The notes under the pieces are model-generated. The model worked only from the letters and a program-made list of their open reading frames with translations. It did not search any database and was not told the DNA's origin. The position numbers were made by a program, and so were the translations under genes. A stretch of 64,000 nt of DNA from Takakia lepidozioides (taxonomy: Eukaryota; Streptophyta; Takakiopsida; Takakiales; Takakiaceae), in assembly GCA_030704615.1 (NCBI GenBank), contig CM060733.1, positions 51,954,001 to 52,018,000 of the forward strand, read 5' to 3'. Below, one piece after another: positions 1-13,506 of this stretch. Positions within the stretch are counted from its first letter, which is position 1, and each line of letters begins with the position of its first letter.

Positions 1-82
1 ATTTTGCTAAGTTCCCTGCATGTCAGAGGTTCTGTGTTGATGTTGGATGTGGTGTCTGTAGATTTATGGATACAGAACCTTG

Positions 83-2964
83 GTGCCTGAGGATTATGTG
101 GAGTATTTTCATCGGGTTTGTGCTCCTTTCCTTTGTAAGGGATAATTGGAGTAGTGCCAGATTGTTTCCTTTTGGACCATAATAAGTTTTATTTTGGCTG
201 CTGGTTTTCATTCATGTTGTTGCTGGGTTTGTAGGGCTCCAAGATGAAGAGAAATGCAGCATTTACTTTTGACTAGGCCTTGTACAATTTTTGGCCCATT
301 GTTGTTGGAATGCAGTTTCACAGTAGGTGCGACTTTAGGGTGCTTTCTCTTGACATGTTGATCTAAGAGCATCCCCACCCTTAAGCCCGAAAGACTCCCT
401 GTAACGCCAAAATAAAGTGATCGATTCAGGGCCTGTTGGGTTCTGTGGCGAGGCAGCCCCTCCTCGCGCACACCCTTGCCCCTGAATCGCCCATGCTATT
501 CCTGCGCAGCTCGGCTCCCATTGGCAGGAGGGGCCGTGCTCGTTGCCAAGCTGCTGACACGCACTATCCGACTTGGGCATGGTCATGTTGACTCGGATTC
601 AGGTGCAGGTTCAGTGCCCTGTATATTGCGCTCGGGTTCAGGGGCCGGAGAGGTATTCAGTGCCCGCCTTTTACGGGATATAGGGTTCAGGGACAAGGGT
701 GTGGACGTTTTCCCGCCCACCTCCACACTATATGCCGCCGTATTCCGTTGGTGTGCTGGGTGCAGTGCAGGGTGGGGATGCTCTAAGGTGGGCCAAATTT
801 CTAACTCAAGAGTTGTCTGTGTGGCAGGTAGGAGTTGTTGGGGTAGTAAGACTAAACCGAAGAGCATATGATCGACGTCGGTTTACTGATCATGGTCTTG
901 CTCACTACGATTTATATTTTCCTGATGGCAGGTGAGTGTCCAACTATGTAGCCATATACGTGCATCATAACACAGATTTGTCCCTCATTATGAAGACCCG
1001 AAAACCACTTTCTGTTTGTTTTTGTAACTTATTTCAGTCATGCTCTGGTGAAAACCTCCCAATGAGAATGATGGTTTCTGATGACAGTGTTCTAATTTTT
1101 CTTCCAAATCATCAACATTCTGAAAGCAGTACTATTTTATCTGCCATGGTAATGCTGCTTTGTAAGATAGTCGTATTTGGTGGTCTGTGCTCTCAGCTGC
1201 CCACCCGAGCGGATTGTCAAGCGTTTCTTAGAGATTGTAGAGGACACATCGGGAGCACTTGCAGTGCATTGTAAGGTAAGGTTCTCCTATTCCGTGGGTA
1301 AGCCTGGCCATCTCTTGCATGTTAGCTTCTCATTACAATCATGGGTTGATGAGAAATGTGTCTGTTGTTCTTGAGAGTGTTTGTGTGTTTAGCTTGTGTA
1401 TATCATCAGTCCCCTGATACAGCATGGCTTACATCCCACAACTTTCTGTGGTTGAAAATTAAGTAGAATACAAGTTTCTTTTCCTCCACAAGGGACGTTC
1501 TGTCCTTCATCTGTATAAGAAAATGACTTCAAGTCATCAACTGCGTGATGTTGAGGATTAGAAGTACAGACAGGATAGAGGCAATGCAGTTTTCACCATG
1601 CAGTTTGTGCTGGGGTGGCTGGTACAGGCAGGATTAGGACGCACTGGTGTGTTGATTGGTTGTTACATTATGAAGCACTATCGATTTACATGCAATGAGG
1701 TGCATCCTTTAGGTCCTGGACCCAGTCTTCTGTACTTCATTTGGAACCTCAATGGATTACTTGAAACATGGTATTTGCAATTGCCAACTGTTCCACTTTG
1801 TCTTTGTCCATAACTGGTTTGACATTCACAATTCCTCCAGGTGAGTGAATTGCCTCCACCATTTCTGTATGCATAGCACATCAGAATATGATTGTTTACA
1901 TTTGTGCCATTGTGGCTGTCCAGCGCATTATCTAATTATGTGTGGGCAGTAAACTCTATGAATAGCTGGAAGTGACAAAGTCAGTGCCAGATATTAATTC
2001 CTGTTGGAATATGTTTTGGCTGCCACAGACATTGGGCTACCTGCGGATTGTGAGACCTGGCAGTGTTATTGGACCCCAGCAACATTTTTTGCGGGATATG
2101 CAACCCCGCATGTGGAAAGCTGTAAGCACCTTCCTGTAATCCACAGATTCTTTATCATGCTTCAGTTTAAGTATCCTTCCATTCTCCTCTCGTCTACAGC
2201 TTTGTATGATGTCGATTCCTCGACACTTCACTAACTGGTCGCTAAGGATAACATATGTCTGCAATTGCTTGTTCCTTCAGACATGGATAGGTGGTCTTTA
2301 TCTCAAATTCGACTTGCAGCTAATTTGAATGGTCCGCGTGCCGATGCACCTTATTAACCCTGGATGCCTACAATGATAGGATCCGGACAAAACTACCATT
2401 CGCTGGATGTAAAATCTCCCACTTCAGGCGAGGTTCCTACTCGGTCTGCACGAAAAAGGAAAAATATACCTGTAGTTGGCAGGACAATATGTTGAGCTGA
2501 ACCAACTTGTATGTGCTCTCCAGCAACCTGGAGTTGTGATAACTAGTTGATAAGGCTGTGGTTCACAGTTAACGCGACCCTGGCATGTATAAATGTCAAG
2601 AAACTTTCATACTTAGTTGTTGACCTAGACCCGTTGAGTTAGGTGTAACGATGTGCAGACCCCATTCAACCACTATGGAAACTGCTCAGTGATATCTCAG
2701 GATGTGTGTGTCCAGGGTGATGCAATGCGGACTCAACAAGGGCAAGTGAACAGTAATAGCCGCCAATTTCTTCCAACATCGGCTCACGACAGTGTGCCAC
2801 CCTCCTTGTTGAATGACCCTGGGAATTTTGCACTTGTGTCACCTTTGTCTTCAGTGTCCACTGCTGGAGGGGCTGGCTGGAGTCAGGGAAACAATAGGTT
2901 GTTATCCTCCTCCAGAAAGTATTCAGCAAATCCTGTTCTACGAAGGGACAGCCTAAGAGAACGG
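83..2964 (+). CDS. CDC14: CDC14-type dual-specificity phosphatase, catalytic exons (5' end outside window)
   Basis: CDC14 phosphatases remove phosphate from CDK sites (Ser-Pro) and act in late mitosis, cytokinesis and cilium biology. Six exons join in phase: 83-115 (start of this exon about 79), 828-931, 1197-1275, 1628-1699, 2029-2121 and 2716-2964, each with AG before and GT after. They give [11 protein letters not shown], then [16 protein letters not shown], then [11 protein letters not shown], then the signature loop HCKAGLGRTG with catalytic Cys and Arg. An intron falls between the Lys and Ala of that loop. [15 protein letters not shown], typical of the family, follows. The N-terminal pseudo-phosphatase domain must lie upstream of base 1. 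The introns (712 bp for 116-827) hold nothing else I recognise. The family call is secure; exon 2716-2964 is Ser/Thr-rich and starts the regulatory tail. Confidence 0.9.
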
Positions 2965-3833
2965 GTGAGTTTTGGGCGTCCCGACTCTCTGCCTTGACAG
3001 TCTGAAGATTGGCTTGATTTTTTGTGACTATCAGCTGGCATGAAGTATAAAGATGTTTACTCGTACACAAGGTAGAAGGATTTCAGATGAACCACTGCTT
3101 CTTGTTGCTTCTAATGTTAGTTTCAGCTTCTTGCTTTAAGTTCACTGTTATGAGGACATGTTTGTGGGAGTCACAAGATGCACCTTGCTGTCTCTTCATT
3201 TTGTAACTGGATTTGTAGCTGACGACCAGCTAACCAGCTAGAGAGCAGAAACGAATCCAAGAATTGTTTTGCCCAAAGCCTTGCAGCAGCTTGGGGCAAT
3301 CAGTTGATACATCCTAGGGGGTAGAGTTGGAAGCACTTGGACTAGTTGGGTAGAACACAAGATTTTGCATTTGTCTACTGCAAGGTTGTGCACATGCAAA
3401 TACACATTGACCTTAGCTAACTCCTGGCTGTTTTATTTTAGCCACGGATCCTCTAGTGTTGTGTCCTCATAATGTAGGAGAGGAGGTGAGCCAATCTGGA
3501 GAGTTTTGCCAGATACTCCTCATGGACAAGGAAAGCATCACATTAAAAACACAACCCTTTGCCATTCCTGAACTTGGCAGGGTGTGAGTCGCCATCATCT
3601 GGCTGAACTACTCCGTTTCACCAATATGGCTCCTCACAGCAATAATCTAGTTCCTCGTCTAGTCTGCAGCTGCATAAGATGAGTCTTGCTCCTCAAGTCA
3701 CTTTCTTGCCAAGGTACCACCTGCAAGACATGAGCAATATCAGTAGTCATAGCAATGAAGATTAACGAATTGTAGTTTGTTGTTTTGTAAGCTGTGTGCA
3801 AGAAATGATGAGGGTTTTGTTGTGTTCTGCCAG

Positions 3834-5650
3834 GATTGGACTGGTGGGGCAACAGGGAGGGTTCGGGACCGTACAAGTCAGAGGTCACGGCACATAAGTT
3901 GGTCAGATCCGATGCCACCATCACAACAGAGGTTGAAAAGAAACTCAGCTTCAACTGCACTTTCACCCAGTCCTCCCGTTCTGAGGGAAGAGAAATCTGA
4001 GGTGCCCATCTGAACAAAATCTACCGTAGTTAGATCTACCGTTGTTACATTTATTTTCCCAAAGAAAACTTGCATCTAGCCAGTCCCCTTTGCTGTAGCC
4101 ACCTCCTCATCTAATCACTATCAGCTTTGTAGAGGCTGCTGTGACTGTTACCCTTCTGCCTGTGCCCCTTCTGCGCAGATGTTCATCATGTTTGGATGTA
4201 ATGATGTTTCTTTATATGTCTGTCTTTACTTGCATCTGGCCAGTGCCCTTGATGTATCCCCTCATATCATCACGAGTTGCTTCCTGCTGCTGCTAGAATG
4301 TACTCGTAAGACTTTGTTTGCCATAGCCTTGTGGCCATAGACCCTTTCACCCAGTTTTGACGCATGTAGGGAATATACACTACCTTTGTGAGGGGCTCAC
4401 AACTCTGCTGGTAGAAAGTGAGCCAAATAGGATTTGTGGCATTCTACGAACCCCCAGGCTATCAATCCCATTGATGGATTGATGTAATAATTCACAGCAC
4501 AAAGATCATGGTTATAGATTGTCAGGGTAGAGAATGGATGTTAATAGTACTCACAGGAGTCTTCTCATCAGTCTCTGGGCAAGATTCCCAATCCCCATGC
4601 AAGGTACTAGTCGATAAGGCAGAGTCGTCCAAAGCTGAGCAAAGACCGCCTCCGCTGAAGAACAGTGCCCAGCCTTTGTCAGAATTTTGGAGCCCTGGTC
4701 AACCTCCAATGTGATGGCTGACAAAAAGAACTGACCTTATTCTGACAAGTTGCATTTCCAGTGTAACCTGCATCATATGAGCTCTCCTTCTGAAGCCCCC
4801 ATGCTACCAACTGAATCTCACTATCATGAAGTTCAGTAAGCTGTCCAAACGTGTGGAGTCCACATCTGCTGCTCATGCTCTTTCATTGTTTTGAAGGCAA
4901 TAGCATTGCCCCAATGTGGTGCATACCAGCCTAGTTATATTCCAAAGCACTCCCTGAATTCTGTAGAAAAGCACGATCCAGGTAGCTGTGCTGAAGAGAG
5001 AGAGTAGTGGAACAAGGCTCACAACAGAATGGACTGACAAGGTGAAAGGACTCTATTACACCGCCTGCTCCACTACGTAAGATTGAAGATATAGTGCAGT
5101 TGTGGATTTAAGCTTACCAGTGAATATGTGGAGTGGTTGGCAGGATGAAGGATCTGGAAGCGTGAGATTACGAAAAACAAACTACGCGCGTGTGCCCACT
5201 CCTGCTCGAAATAGTCTCTCACAGCGGGGGTCAAGGGCAGGAAAAGGGGTCAATCTGGAAACTGCAATTGGGGGTCTTTCCATGAACTCTGACCCTGAAG
5301 CTTCTTCCTCCTCATTTGCCAACAAGAACGTATGCACATCCCCATCTGGTGCAAGGCTTTCATTGAACAATTCAAGGCGGCATTCTTTATCAAACATTGG
5401 GTCCATTGACAATCCAGGCATACTACGGAATGCCACAGGTGCTGTGCCCAAGGTCCAAGCTGGGGGTGCTGTGTTCATTCAAAGGATAATTAACTCAGCA
5501 GGGCAGCCACGGAAAGTGGTGATGCCAATTGCAGAGGAAGGACCTATGACTGGGCCAGAGTCTGTGGTTCGTAAACGAGAAACTTCCCCAGTGCGCCGCT
5601 ATTCGACACCTGCCAGAACCAGCCTCCATGGAAAGGGCCCTGAGAGCTAG
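3834..5650 (+). CDS. Probable C-terminal tail exons of the CDC14 gene
   Basis: Three open stretches with good acceptors continue downstream of the phosphatase core: from 3834 (after tgccag, phase 0), from about 4575 and from 5122 (after taccag) to a TAG at 5648-5650. They encode a low-complexity tail rich in Ser, Pro, Arg and Lys with several Ser-Pro and Thr-Pro pairs, for example ETSPVRRYSTPARTSLHG near the end. Known CDC14 proteins carry disordered tails with CDK and localisation motifs, so this fits. Exon borders after 4000 are inferred. The stop at 5650 may be the real end, or part of the last exon may be spliced to the exons at 6285-7095. No separate domain is visible. Confidence 0.6.
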
Positions 5651-6284
5651 CACTGCGGTGCCATTGGTACACTAAGAAATTTTTTGGGGCAAGGCAATTT
5701 TCTGAGCAACATGGAGACTATTTCAAGTCACAGTTATTGGAGCCTCCTGCATATCAAGGTAGGCAATAGAGACTCCAATCAAGGTCTTGGCTGTCTTATT
5801 CATTCCATGGATGCCTGCTCCAGGGTCCATGAGTTGTGTAAACCGACGGATCGAAATCATTTTTGCACTTGTTATCATACGAGTTAATCGTATGCTCAAC
5901 TTGCAGTCTTCATGGTTCAGGCGAACGCCTGTAAACTACAAGCATATGTTTGTATAGTTTTGCAATGATGAACTGTGTGGCTGTGTAGCTCCTCCACAAA
6001 CTTGGCTTTGTCGATTTGTACAATGCTCACTGAGAGCTTGGCACGACTTTTGTAATTTTATGAGTTAGCGAAAAGAAAATGTCTGTGTAGGCTTTATCCT
6101 CCTACATTTTAGTGGAGAGTTCTGCACTGTAATCTTTTGTCACTACATCATGTCTGAACATTCTCTGAGGCGTTCGTATGTAAATAAAGAGTCCCTTTCT
6201 ACATGGGGTTCCTTCTCTATCCTCTGCCATTCTTGCAATGAGTATTTGACTATGTGAGCTCTCTTCCTCCCTTTCCTGCCATAG

Positions 6285-7095
6285 TTACGTGTCACACAGG
6301 GGTACAACTTACGATGGCAAAGCACTTGATCTTTCCTCTCTTGATACCCTATCATATGTCCTCCCCTCTCGGATTTCACTCCATCAAAGCCCTGGCACAG
6401 GGGTTGCCATGGCCACAAGGCCACAAGACTACAACAACCGAAGTCTGGTGAGACATCATCGCCTTCTATACATTAGTTGCAGTGCAGAAGTATTGGTTCT
6501 TGAAGTGCTTTTAGGAGATGAACAGGAGCGTTTTCCCACTCCATAAGAGTGCGAACCTGTGCTTCTTACTCTTGTGGATTGGGTTTTATTTTAGGAAAGA
6601 AGATACGGTAGTGATGCAAGGAACAATGGAGTTGTCTAAGTTATGCTGTCAGTGATTGAAGTTCTTTCACAGCCATTACACATAGGAGTTGGTTATAAAG
6701 ATGAAATGTGGTCAGTCATAGAAGTTGAAGGCCTGGTACATATATACTCTCACTTTGAATTGTCTGCTGCAGGTAGATAATTGTCCGCCAAATGATGGCA
6801 AAATTAATCAACTGTCTTCAATGTCAGGTGGCTCAATCAGCTCTGTAGCGCTAGTATCTAGTTTGCCTAGATTGAATGCAACAGTTGTGATCCCTAACTT
6901 GGCATTGAAACCATGCTTTATTGTATCCTGTAAGAAAAATCAGAGGTGAGTCCTGTGACAGACATGCGGCCGCCAGCGTTGCAGTTGTGTGCATAGAGCT
7001 CCTCTGTTATTACTCAATTACTCAGTGGAACTGACGTGAATGTGTGCAGCTTGAAAGTAGAGGAAGGTGCAAATGATCTCTCGGACAAAACTTGA
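6285..7095 (+). CDS. Three in-phase exons, possibly the 3' end of the CDC14 gene
   Basis: Exons 6285-6447, 6773-6945 and 7050-7095 have consensus acceptors and donors (gtgaga, gtgagt) and join without breaking frame, ending at TGA 7093-7095. The predicted peptide starts around TYDGKALDLSSLDTLSYVLP, runs through VDNCPPNDGKINQLSSMSGG and ends LKVEEGANDLSDKT. I recognise no family. It is Ser-rich, as are the exons just upstream, and no start codon in a good context opens it. The simplest reading is an alternative or true tail of the upstream phosphatase gene; a separate small gene is possible. It ends about 90 bases before the stop codon of the convergent decarboxylase gene. Confidence 0.4.
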
Positions 7096-7184
7096 CTTGG
7101 AAAAATGGCTAGATGATGCAGAGTCATGCATCATAAGCAGGTGCGCAAAATCTATGGAGCGAGTGAGGGATGTTGTGAGGGATG

Positions 7185-9439
7185 CTAGCAACATCCTCCA
7201 CTGCTCACGGAAATAAGCCTGCCACTACCGCCGCGATTCACTCCACAATTCTCCACTAAGTTGACATCGTCTGTGACATCCGGCAGAAACCCCTTGAGAA
7301 ATCCAAGTGCAAGCGAGCACACCTGTGCATTGACAGAAAAACAGTGGAAAGTGGGAATCTCAGATGTGGCAAAGCCATTGAAGCTGGATCCAGCTGCTGC
7401 AGTGTAAGCACCCATGTTGGGGAACACCACCCAGTCACCGACAGCAAGCTCGGGCAACAGTGCTTCCCGCAACACCGTGTCTAGTCCATCGCAGGTGGGC
7501 CCAAACACTGTTGAGCTCTGCAGGGGAAGACCAGCACAAGTGACATTGGAGCTCTTCTCCTGCGATTTGCACGCAAGAGGGCGGTGGGTGAGCGTGGCGT
7601 GGTCGTAGAGAAGGCAGTTCATGGATCCGTAAATGCCATCGTTGATCCAGTACTCTCTGCCTCCGCCCCTCTCTCTCTTGCCGATCACTGTGGTGGCAAG
7701 CGTGGAGGGAGACTCTGCGAAGTATCTTCCGGGCTCGGCTATGATGGTGACCCCCATCTCGTCTGGGAAGTACGCATCCAGCGCTGCATTCACTGCCGCA
7801 GCCGCATCCGAAAACTTGAGGCCGCCATGGCTGCCTGCAGTGAAGCCCCCACCAATGTCCAGGATGTCCATGGCAGGAAGCTGCAGCCTGGCAGCGATGT
7901 CAAACACCTCGCGAGCTGCGGCTATGGCGTCCGTGAAGGACGCAGCGTCTGTTGCTCCACTGCCGATGTGGAAGGAGACCCCTGCAGCACAGCCGGGGAG
8001 AATAAGTTAGTTGCGGCTAAAGTTGGCGGCGGTGCAGTAAACGCCAAACGCGTGCGACAAAGAGCGACAAGATTTGTCGCATACAGCCGCCAGACTTGGC
8101 TCCAGCTATTTTAGTAGATCCTCCAAAGTAAGCTGGCTGTCGCCTCCCAATATAGCGCTTCCATAATAAAACCCTCTAAAACCCTTTCTCTCTCGCAGTG
8201 ACCCAGGCTTGTCACTTCCAGTCGCTGGAGAATCTCGGGAGTTGATTGAGCGAGGAGGGATGGGTACAGAAAAATATCCAACTTTGTTCTACAAAGCGAG
8301 GAGGGAGATGGGGAGAATTATGTACAGGAAGAAATATAAGACGGGAGATCGTAGATACCTGCAACAGGCAGTCGTGCATCGGCAGCCACGCATAAGAGGT
8401 GTTCCACTTCGCTCATCAGTGCGCCATACTTGACTCCCAGCGGACAGCGTGCACCTCGGTCATCTGTGCGAATGCGGAGGAGTAGCACCGCCTCGGGATG
8501 ACCCGCCTTCACCTTGTGCACCTGTTGGCAATTAGCAGCAATCTAAGTCTTCAGCACTTATGAAGATGATGTGCAAGAAGATCAGAATTGTATGATCAAT
8601 CTCTTCAACGGAGCATCGGAACTCCGAAAGTAGAATGCAGAGCTGGTTGGACAGTGGAAGTGGGTACCTCGCTTTCTGAGTCGAAGGTTGTGACATTCAC
8701 ACCCACTGATGAAGCGTAGCTGATGTGCGAGGGCATTTTGCAGGGATTTGCAAAGAGCACCCTCTCAGCTGGCACCCCCACCGCCAAAACTTGGGCAATC
8801 TCTGCCTTGCTAGCACAGTCAAAGCCAGCCCCAAGTGCAGCCAAGGTAGAGAGAAGTGCCGGGTCTGGACTGCATTTCACTGCATAGAAAGGCTTCACGC
8901 GGGGAAGCGCTTGCATCCAACCATAGAAGAGCTGCACTAGCAGGCCCAGGTCCAGCACATAAAATGGCTCCTCCATACCTCGACTCTGAGGGAGCACGCA
9001 TATTGTGAGACTCTCAACACAGTGCCCCAAGAACCTCTATCTAGAGTAGTTCAAATACACAGTCCTTAATCATCTAGGTGTGCTCTCGGTGTGCTCTGGA
9101 AATGCCCTGTAGAGTCTTGGCTACTATACCGAAAACACCAGCTTGCATGCGATTCAATTGATCAATCCTTCATTTATGCTCGAGCATTTACAGAACTCGC
9201 CACTACATGTTCGGCTGACTAAAGGAATGAAAAGTGTGGCGCCATGAGGCTAGAGACTGGAAGTTCATTGGCCGGGGAGGTCCATGGAGCATGGCTCTAG
9301 AACACTCCAAGTGAATTCATGATGGAATTTACGATGATCAATACCAGTTGCAATGACACTACTGGGCGATGCAAGAGACCCAGCCCCATATCAGTATGCG
9401 TCAAAAGACCAGCAACAAATCCCAATTCGTAGAGAAAAC

Positions 9440-9470
<31 letters not shown>

Positions 9471-9720
9471 TGGCTACAAAGGAAGAGTTCACCACCTGCA
9501 CAATGGAATGGATGAAGGCGTCCACCTCGGCCTGCGACCCAGATTGCATCACATGCACCTGACCATGCCCTGCAGCAGTGGCTGCTACAGCCTGTCGCAC
9601 TGCTGCGCTCGTAGCCTTTGCATCTCGATCGCTACAGACGGCCAAACAGCGCTCCGCCTTCATGGCTCTTACAGCAGCGACCCGGCCCAGCTTCAATGAG
9701 CAACACAGGGGAGTAACCAA
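7185..9720 (-). CDS. ODC: Ornithine decarboxylase (PLP-dependent, fold III)
   Basis: Makes putrescine from ornithine, the first step of one polyamine route. Four exons read in phase on the minus strand: 9720-9496 (approximate start), 8985-8668, 8521-8359 and 7981-7185, with intron borders at each. Exon 2 has [10 protein letters not shown] and [11 protein letters not shown], whose Lys binds PLP, then FDCASKAEI and FANPCK. Exon 3 has the KYGAL segment. Exon 4 has VSFHIGSG-type sequence, the glycine loop DIGGGF, EPGRYF, the catalytic FGPTCDGLD with its Cys and Asp, and the conserved [19 protein letters not shown] near the C-terminus. Length, about 490 codons, is slightly above the usual plant ODC. 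The first exon (start at 9720 or the internal Met at 9663) is the least certain part. No targeting peptide is obvious. Confidence 0.9.
9440..9468. repeat. (TC)n microsatellite in the first ODC intron
   Basis: About 28 bases of alternating t and c sit just 3' (in gene direction) of the first exon's donor at 9496. Low-complexity, likely polymorphic. Confidence 0.9.
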
Positions 9721-12700
9721 CCCAACCCAAACAAGAAACTTCAGTCACTGTGTGAGCACTGGTGTTGTGTGGAAACCGTTCAATCCATCCCGCTGGTTCG
9801 AAGGAAGACTGGTCCAAGCAGGTAATTATCTCTTCCAGCAATAATGTGTAGAGGGGTGGGATACAGTAGGGCACACGAATAAGCGATGGGAGAGATGTGA
9901 GTGCTTTAAGTTGGGCCTTGGAGAGAGGTCAGGAAGCAGTCTGAGACTGCCACCAATGCACAGGTTGTGGTGTTGCCGGTAGTGGGAGCACTCGGCTTTT
10001 CACCGTCGTTTGTTGGAAGCTGCTTCACAAGGACAGCATAGAAGCTGATGTCAGACTCCGAAGAATGGGGCTGTCGCATATGTCCGGCCCTCTCTTACTT
10101 ACCTTGATGGATGCAACCAACCACTGGGTTTCCATGCAGCCAACCCAGAGGAAACGAGAAATCGCCTCCCCTGGCCGGCTGCCACATACTCCTCTGCCTC
10201 TGCCAATTGCAGCAACCAAGGAGCCGTTGCTGTCCATGGCCTTTAGCAGAGCAGTGGATTGTACCGGCGGTACAGCGGCTTCCCCAACGCAATGGCGGCG
10301 TTTGCTGCTGCCACGCAGTATTCCCTTTTCTATTCCCGCTTATTATTTTGGCCCTAGGATGGTCGCAGAGGCAAGCTCCTTTCCATGTGTGATGTAGAAG
10401 AAAAGAGTGGGCCCGCGCCAGCGACATTCGTTTTACTGCGGAGAGACTCATCTTCTTCTTCTTCTTCTTCCAGCCTTTCTTTGTATGTACTACTTACACT
10501 ATTCCTCAGACTTTACCTCCATGTTTGCAATTGGGTGCGTGAGATTGTGCCATGTGGATTTAGAGGCCAGCAAGACGCAAACCACGTGAACGGCATGAAT
10601 TGCTATTCCAATTGGAAGAGAGGGTTGTAGGAATCTCAAATAGACTGTCTTATTATCGTTGCAGAATGCCAAGGGATTTGACAAATCCCACAGTTATCAT
10701 TAGCAGCTGCTTATGTGACCTCCATGCTCATGTTCCATGATCCATGGCGTCCACAAGAAGCATAGCCCCACAAACCATATCTTACCTTTACCTCCTCCAC
10801 AGCTCGGTGGTCCCTCCTTGGATAATTCAACTGCCTAGGTAATCATTGTTGATTTCGCGGCAGGGGAAGGAGCAAGGAGGGTGTCCACTGAATATTGAAT
10901 TGCAATCAACCCCAGATGATAAGGAGCTCGAGCCTCGCAGCAAGCCCAAAGCAAAAGTAAAATCCACATGTACACAACACAGTACACAGATTTCAACACG
11001 CAGATAATGTTCACAAGGACTTCGTTGACCATGGCAGATATAACGCCACATGCGGATAAGGAAATGTCAGAGATCCACAGGGCGAGTGAATGTTGGCATA
11101 ATCGAAGCAAGGTCATCATCTGCTCGATGCACACAATCCTCACCCAGTCAGGAGCCTGACAAACTGGTGGTGGGCCCTCCACCAATCCACTCAGCAACAA
11201 GTTACAACGGCCATGGCCGACCCAGGTAACCATCACCAGTTGCTCAATCATCAAACAGCTCGCTGGACCAGAGGTACGTCCGGCCACTTTGTTTTATCCT
11301 TTCCCTTTTCATCAACATGTCCCCAAGAAAAAACAAAACCCCAAGTGATGGGTGGAGGATCAAGACGGCAGGTGACGATGAGGCCAACTTCATGGCCGCG
11401 TTGAATGAAGAATGTCACACAATGGCAGGCCTGCACAGCCCCCAAGAAGCATGTCTCCCATCTCCAATCGCACAGCTCTGTTACGTGTGCCACCACACAA
11501 ATGCAGACAAGAAAATACCTGCATGTACATACTTACATATATGGCGCGCTTGTGGGCGTGATTTGTACGTTGGTTAGCGTCGTTTAGTACGTCGGTTACC
11601 ATGGCAGCTGTGTGGGCGAGAGCTCTCTCCCACACAGACTGCTTGCATTGTGTTGTACTGGCCTGCTGCTGCTAATTTGGTTGAGTACTTCCTGTATCGG
11701 TGATGTGAATGTCAGTCGAGCTAATTAATGTCACGCGCATCTGCTTCCTGAATCTCATGAGAGATCGTCATAATTTGTTCTTGTTTACAAATGAGATGAG
11801 ATGGGCTCACACGGATGTGCTCATCAATATGAACGTTTCTTCCATCATTCCCTTCCCAGTTTATCACAGGTAGTGCCTACTTGTAACTGCCCTCCTCTAG
11901 GCGGCTGCTCTCAGCGACTGTTGAAGAAGAATGTAGACCTGTAAGTAGCCACCTCAGGACTGAAAGAATTCCAAATTGAATTAGTATGATGCGCTTTGCG
12001 TCATTAGCTTGTTGAAATTTAGGATGCATGTGCGCTTGGTGTGAATTCGAGCTACCATTTCTGTTAGACTTCCTAAAAGTGGGGAAAAGTGTGTGCGAGA
12101 TCAGAGGGCTTGTATATGCCTTCCCCATAGGCTCCGCACATTGAGGGTGGGTGGGTTTCTGCGAGGCCGATTGGTCTCTTCCAGGGTTGTGAGGTGCCAG
12201 ATTGAGATGATGGAATCTGATAGCGAAACTGGATTGATTGGAGGTGGCCATATCATGGCTCAATGAAAAGTTGAACAATGAAAAGCGATAAAGGTTTCTA
12301 CTAACAGACAAAAGTCTTCAGGATTGGAGGCTTTCAATCTAGTAAGACATACAGTACTAAAGTGCCTTAAGCTTCAACCTTCCAAGACTTCGTTGTCGAT
12401 AACATACTAGAGCCACTGAATAACCTGATGATGAGTTCTCAGCAGTCCTGACACCGTTGAGAAAATTCTTTACTTTCGGGCCTTTGATCCTTTGAATGAG
12501 TAACATCTCTCTACAGTACGGATGCACAGGTCTCGATTCTACAGATATATCTGTAGCCGAGAAGTTTATGGCCAGGACTCCGGAATGTACGTACCCCTTG
12601 CCATTGAAGAGAGCATGAATTCAAGTTACGGTTTCCCGTTTCTGCTTCAATAGAAAAAGATGAGGAAGAGTTAAACAGTGCCGCAATGTCGACATCACTT

Positions 12701-13506
12701 CTCCATCTGCACTTACATTAGTATATCTACTCCCTGGAAACCCTTGCTCCGATCCTCCTCTAGATCCCTAATCACTAGTCAGGTATCTTGACAATCTCCG
12801 ACGTGAATGTTAGGAAAAAGTCTACTCAATTTGTTAATGTGGATTAGACCCAGGCTTGATAAGCACAAACGTGTCCAAGTGACTGTAATGTCGAGAAAAA
12901 AACAGGAAAAGCCAGCAGAAGGGATACGGAAGAGTCAAGAGTGGGGCCAGCTACAGGAGGGGGAGGGCGGAGAGGGAGAGAAGGCACGGATGTCGCCATG
13001 TCAGTGGAGGCTTCAGCCTCTCCGGCCACACCCAATCTCATGTATGGTAGTCTTCGAAGCCCGCCATCTCCAACTTGAGTTTCTCAGACCTTCCCTACAG
13101 AGGGCGGAAGAAGCTTTAGCACTGTAATCATTTGGGCCCGCCCCCTCTGGTCCTCCGCCTAATACAAACGATTGCTGATTCCAGCAGCAAGAGCTCGCCG
13201 CAGTCAATGCCCACGACATCTGATTTCCACATCACCGCGCAACCTCTGGCGCATGCAACTCGGGTCAATTACCATTTCTCAACCCTCCGATGTCACAACC
13301 GCCCAATCGAGTAAGAACATCAACGTCCAGCTCATTGCTTCGAAATGTCCATCTGAAGCAAGAACACTATTCTTCGTCAGAAGTTTTCTCTGAGAGAAAG
13401 ACAGACTAACGCAGGAAGTAGCCTTGGAGCAGTAATCCGTTCAATCACCACAACAGTTCTATAACGTGGAGGGATTGATGCCCTCAACCATAACAAAGGA
13501 AAATAA
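9721..13506. other. Intergenic stretch, no gene recognised
   Basis: Upstream of the decarboxylase start. It contains short open frames on both strands with no family resemblance, a short (tct)n run near 10449-10470, and nothing that links into a convincing exon chain. The decarboxylase promoter should lie in its left part. Any transcript here would need RNA evidence. Confidence 0.5.

Noticed and set aside
12807-13127. 106-codon plus-strand ORF as a gene
   Set aside because: Low-complexity Glu/Gly/Lys content from purine-rich DNA, no splice chain and no family resemblance.
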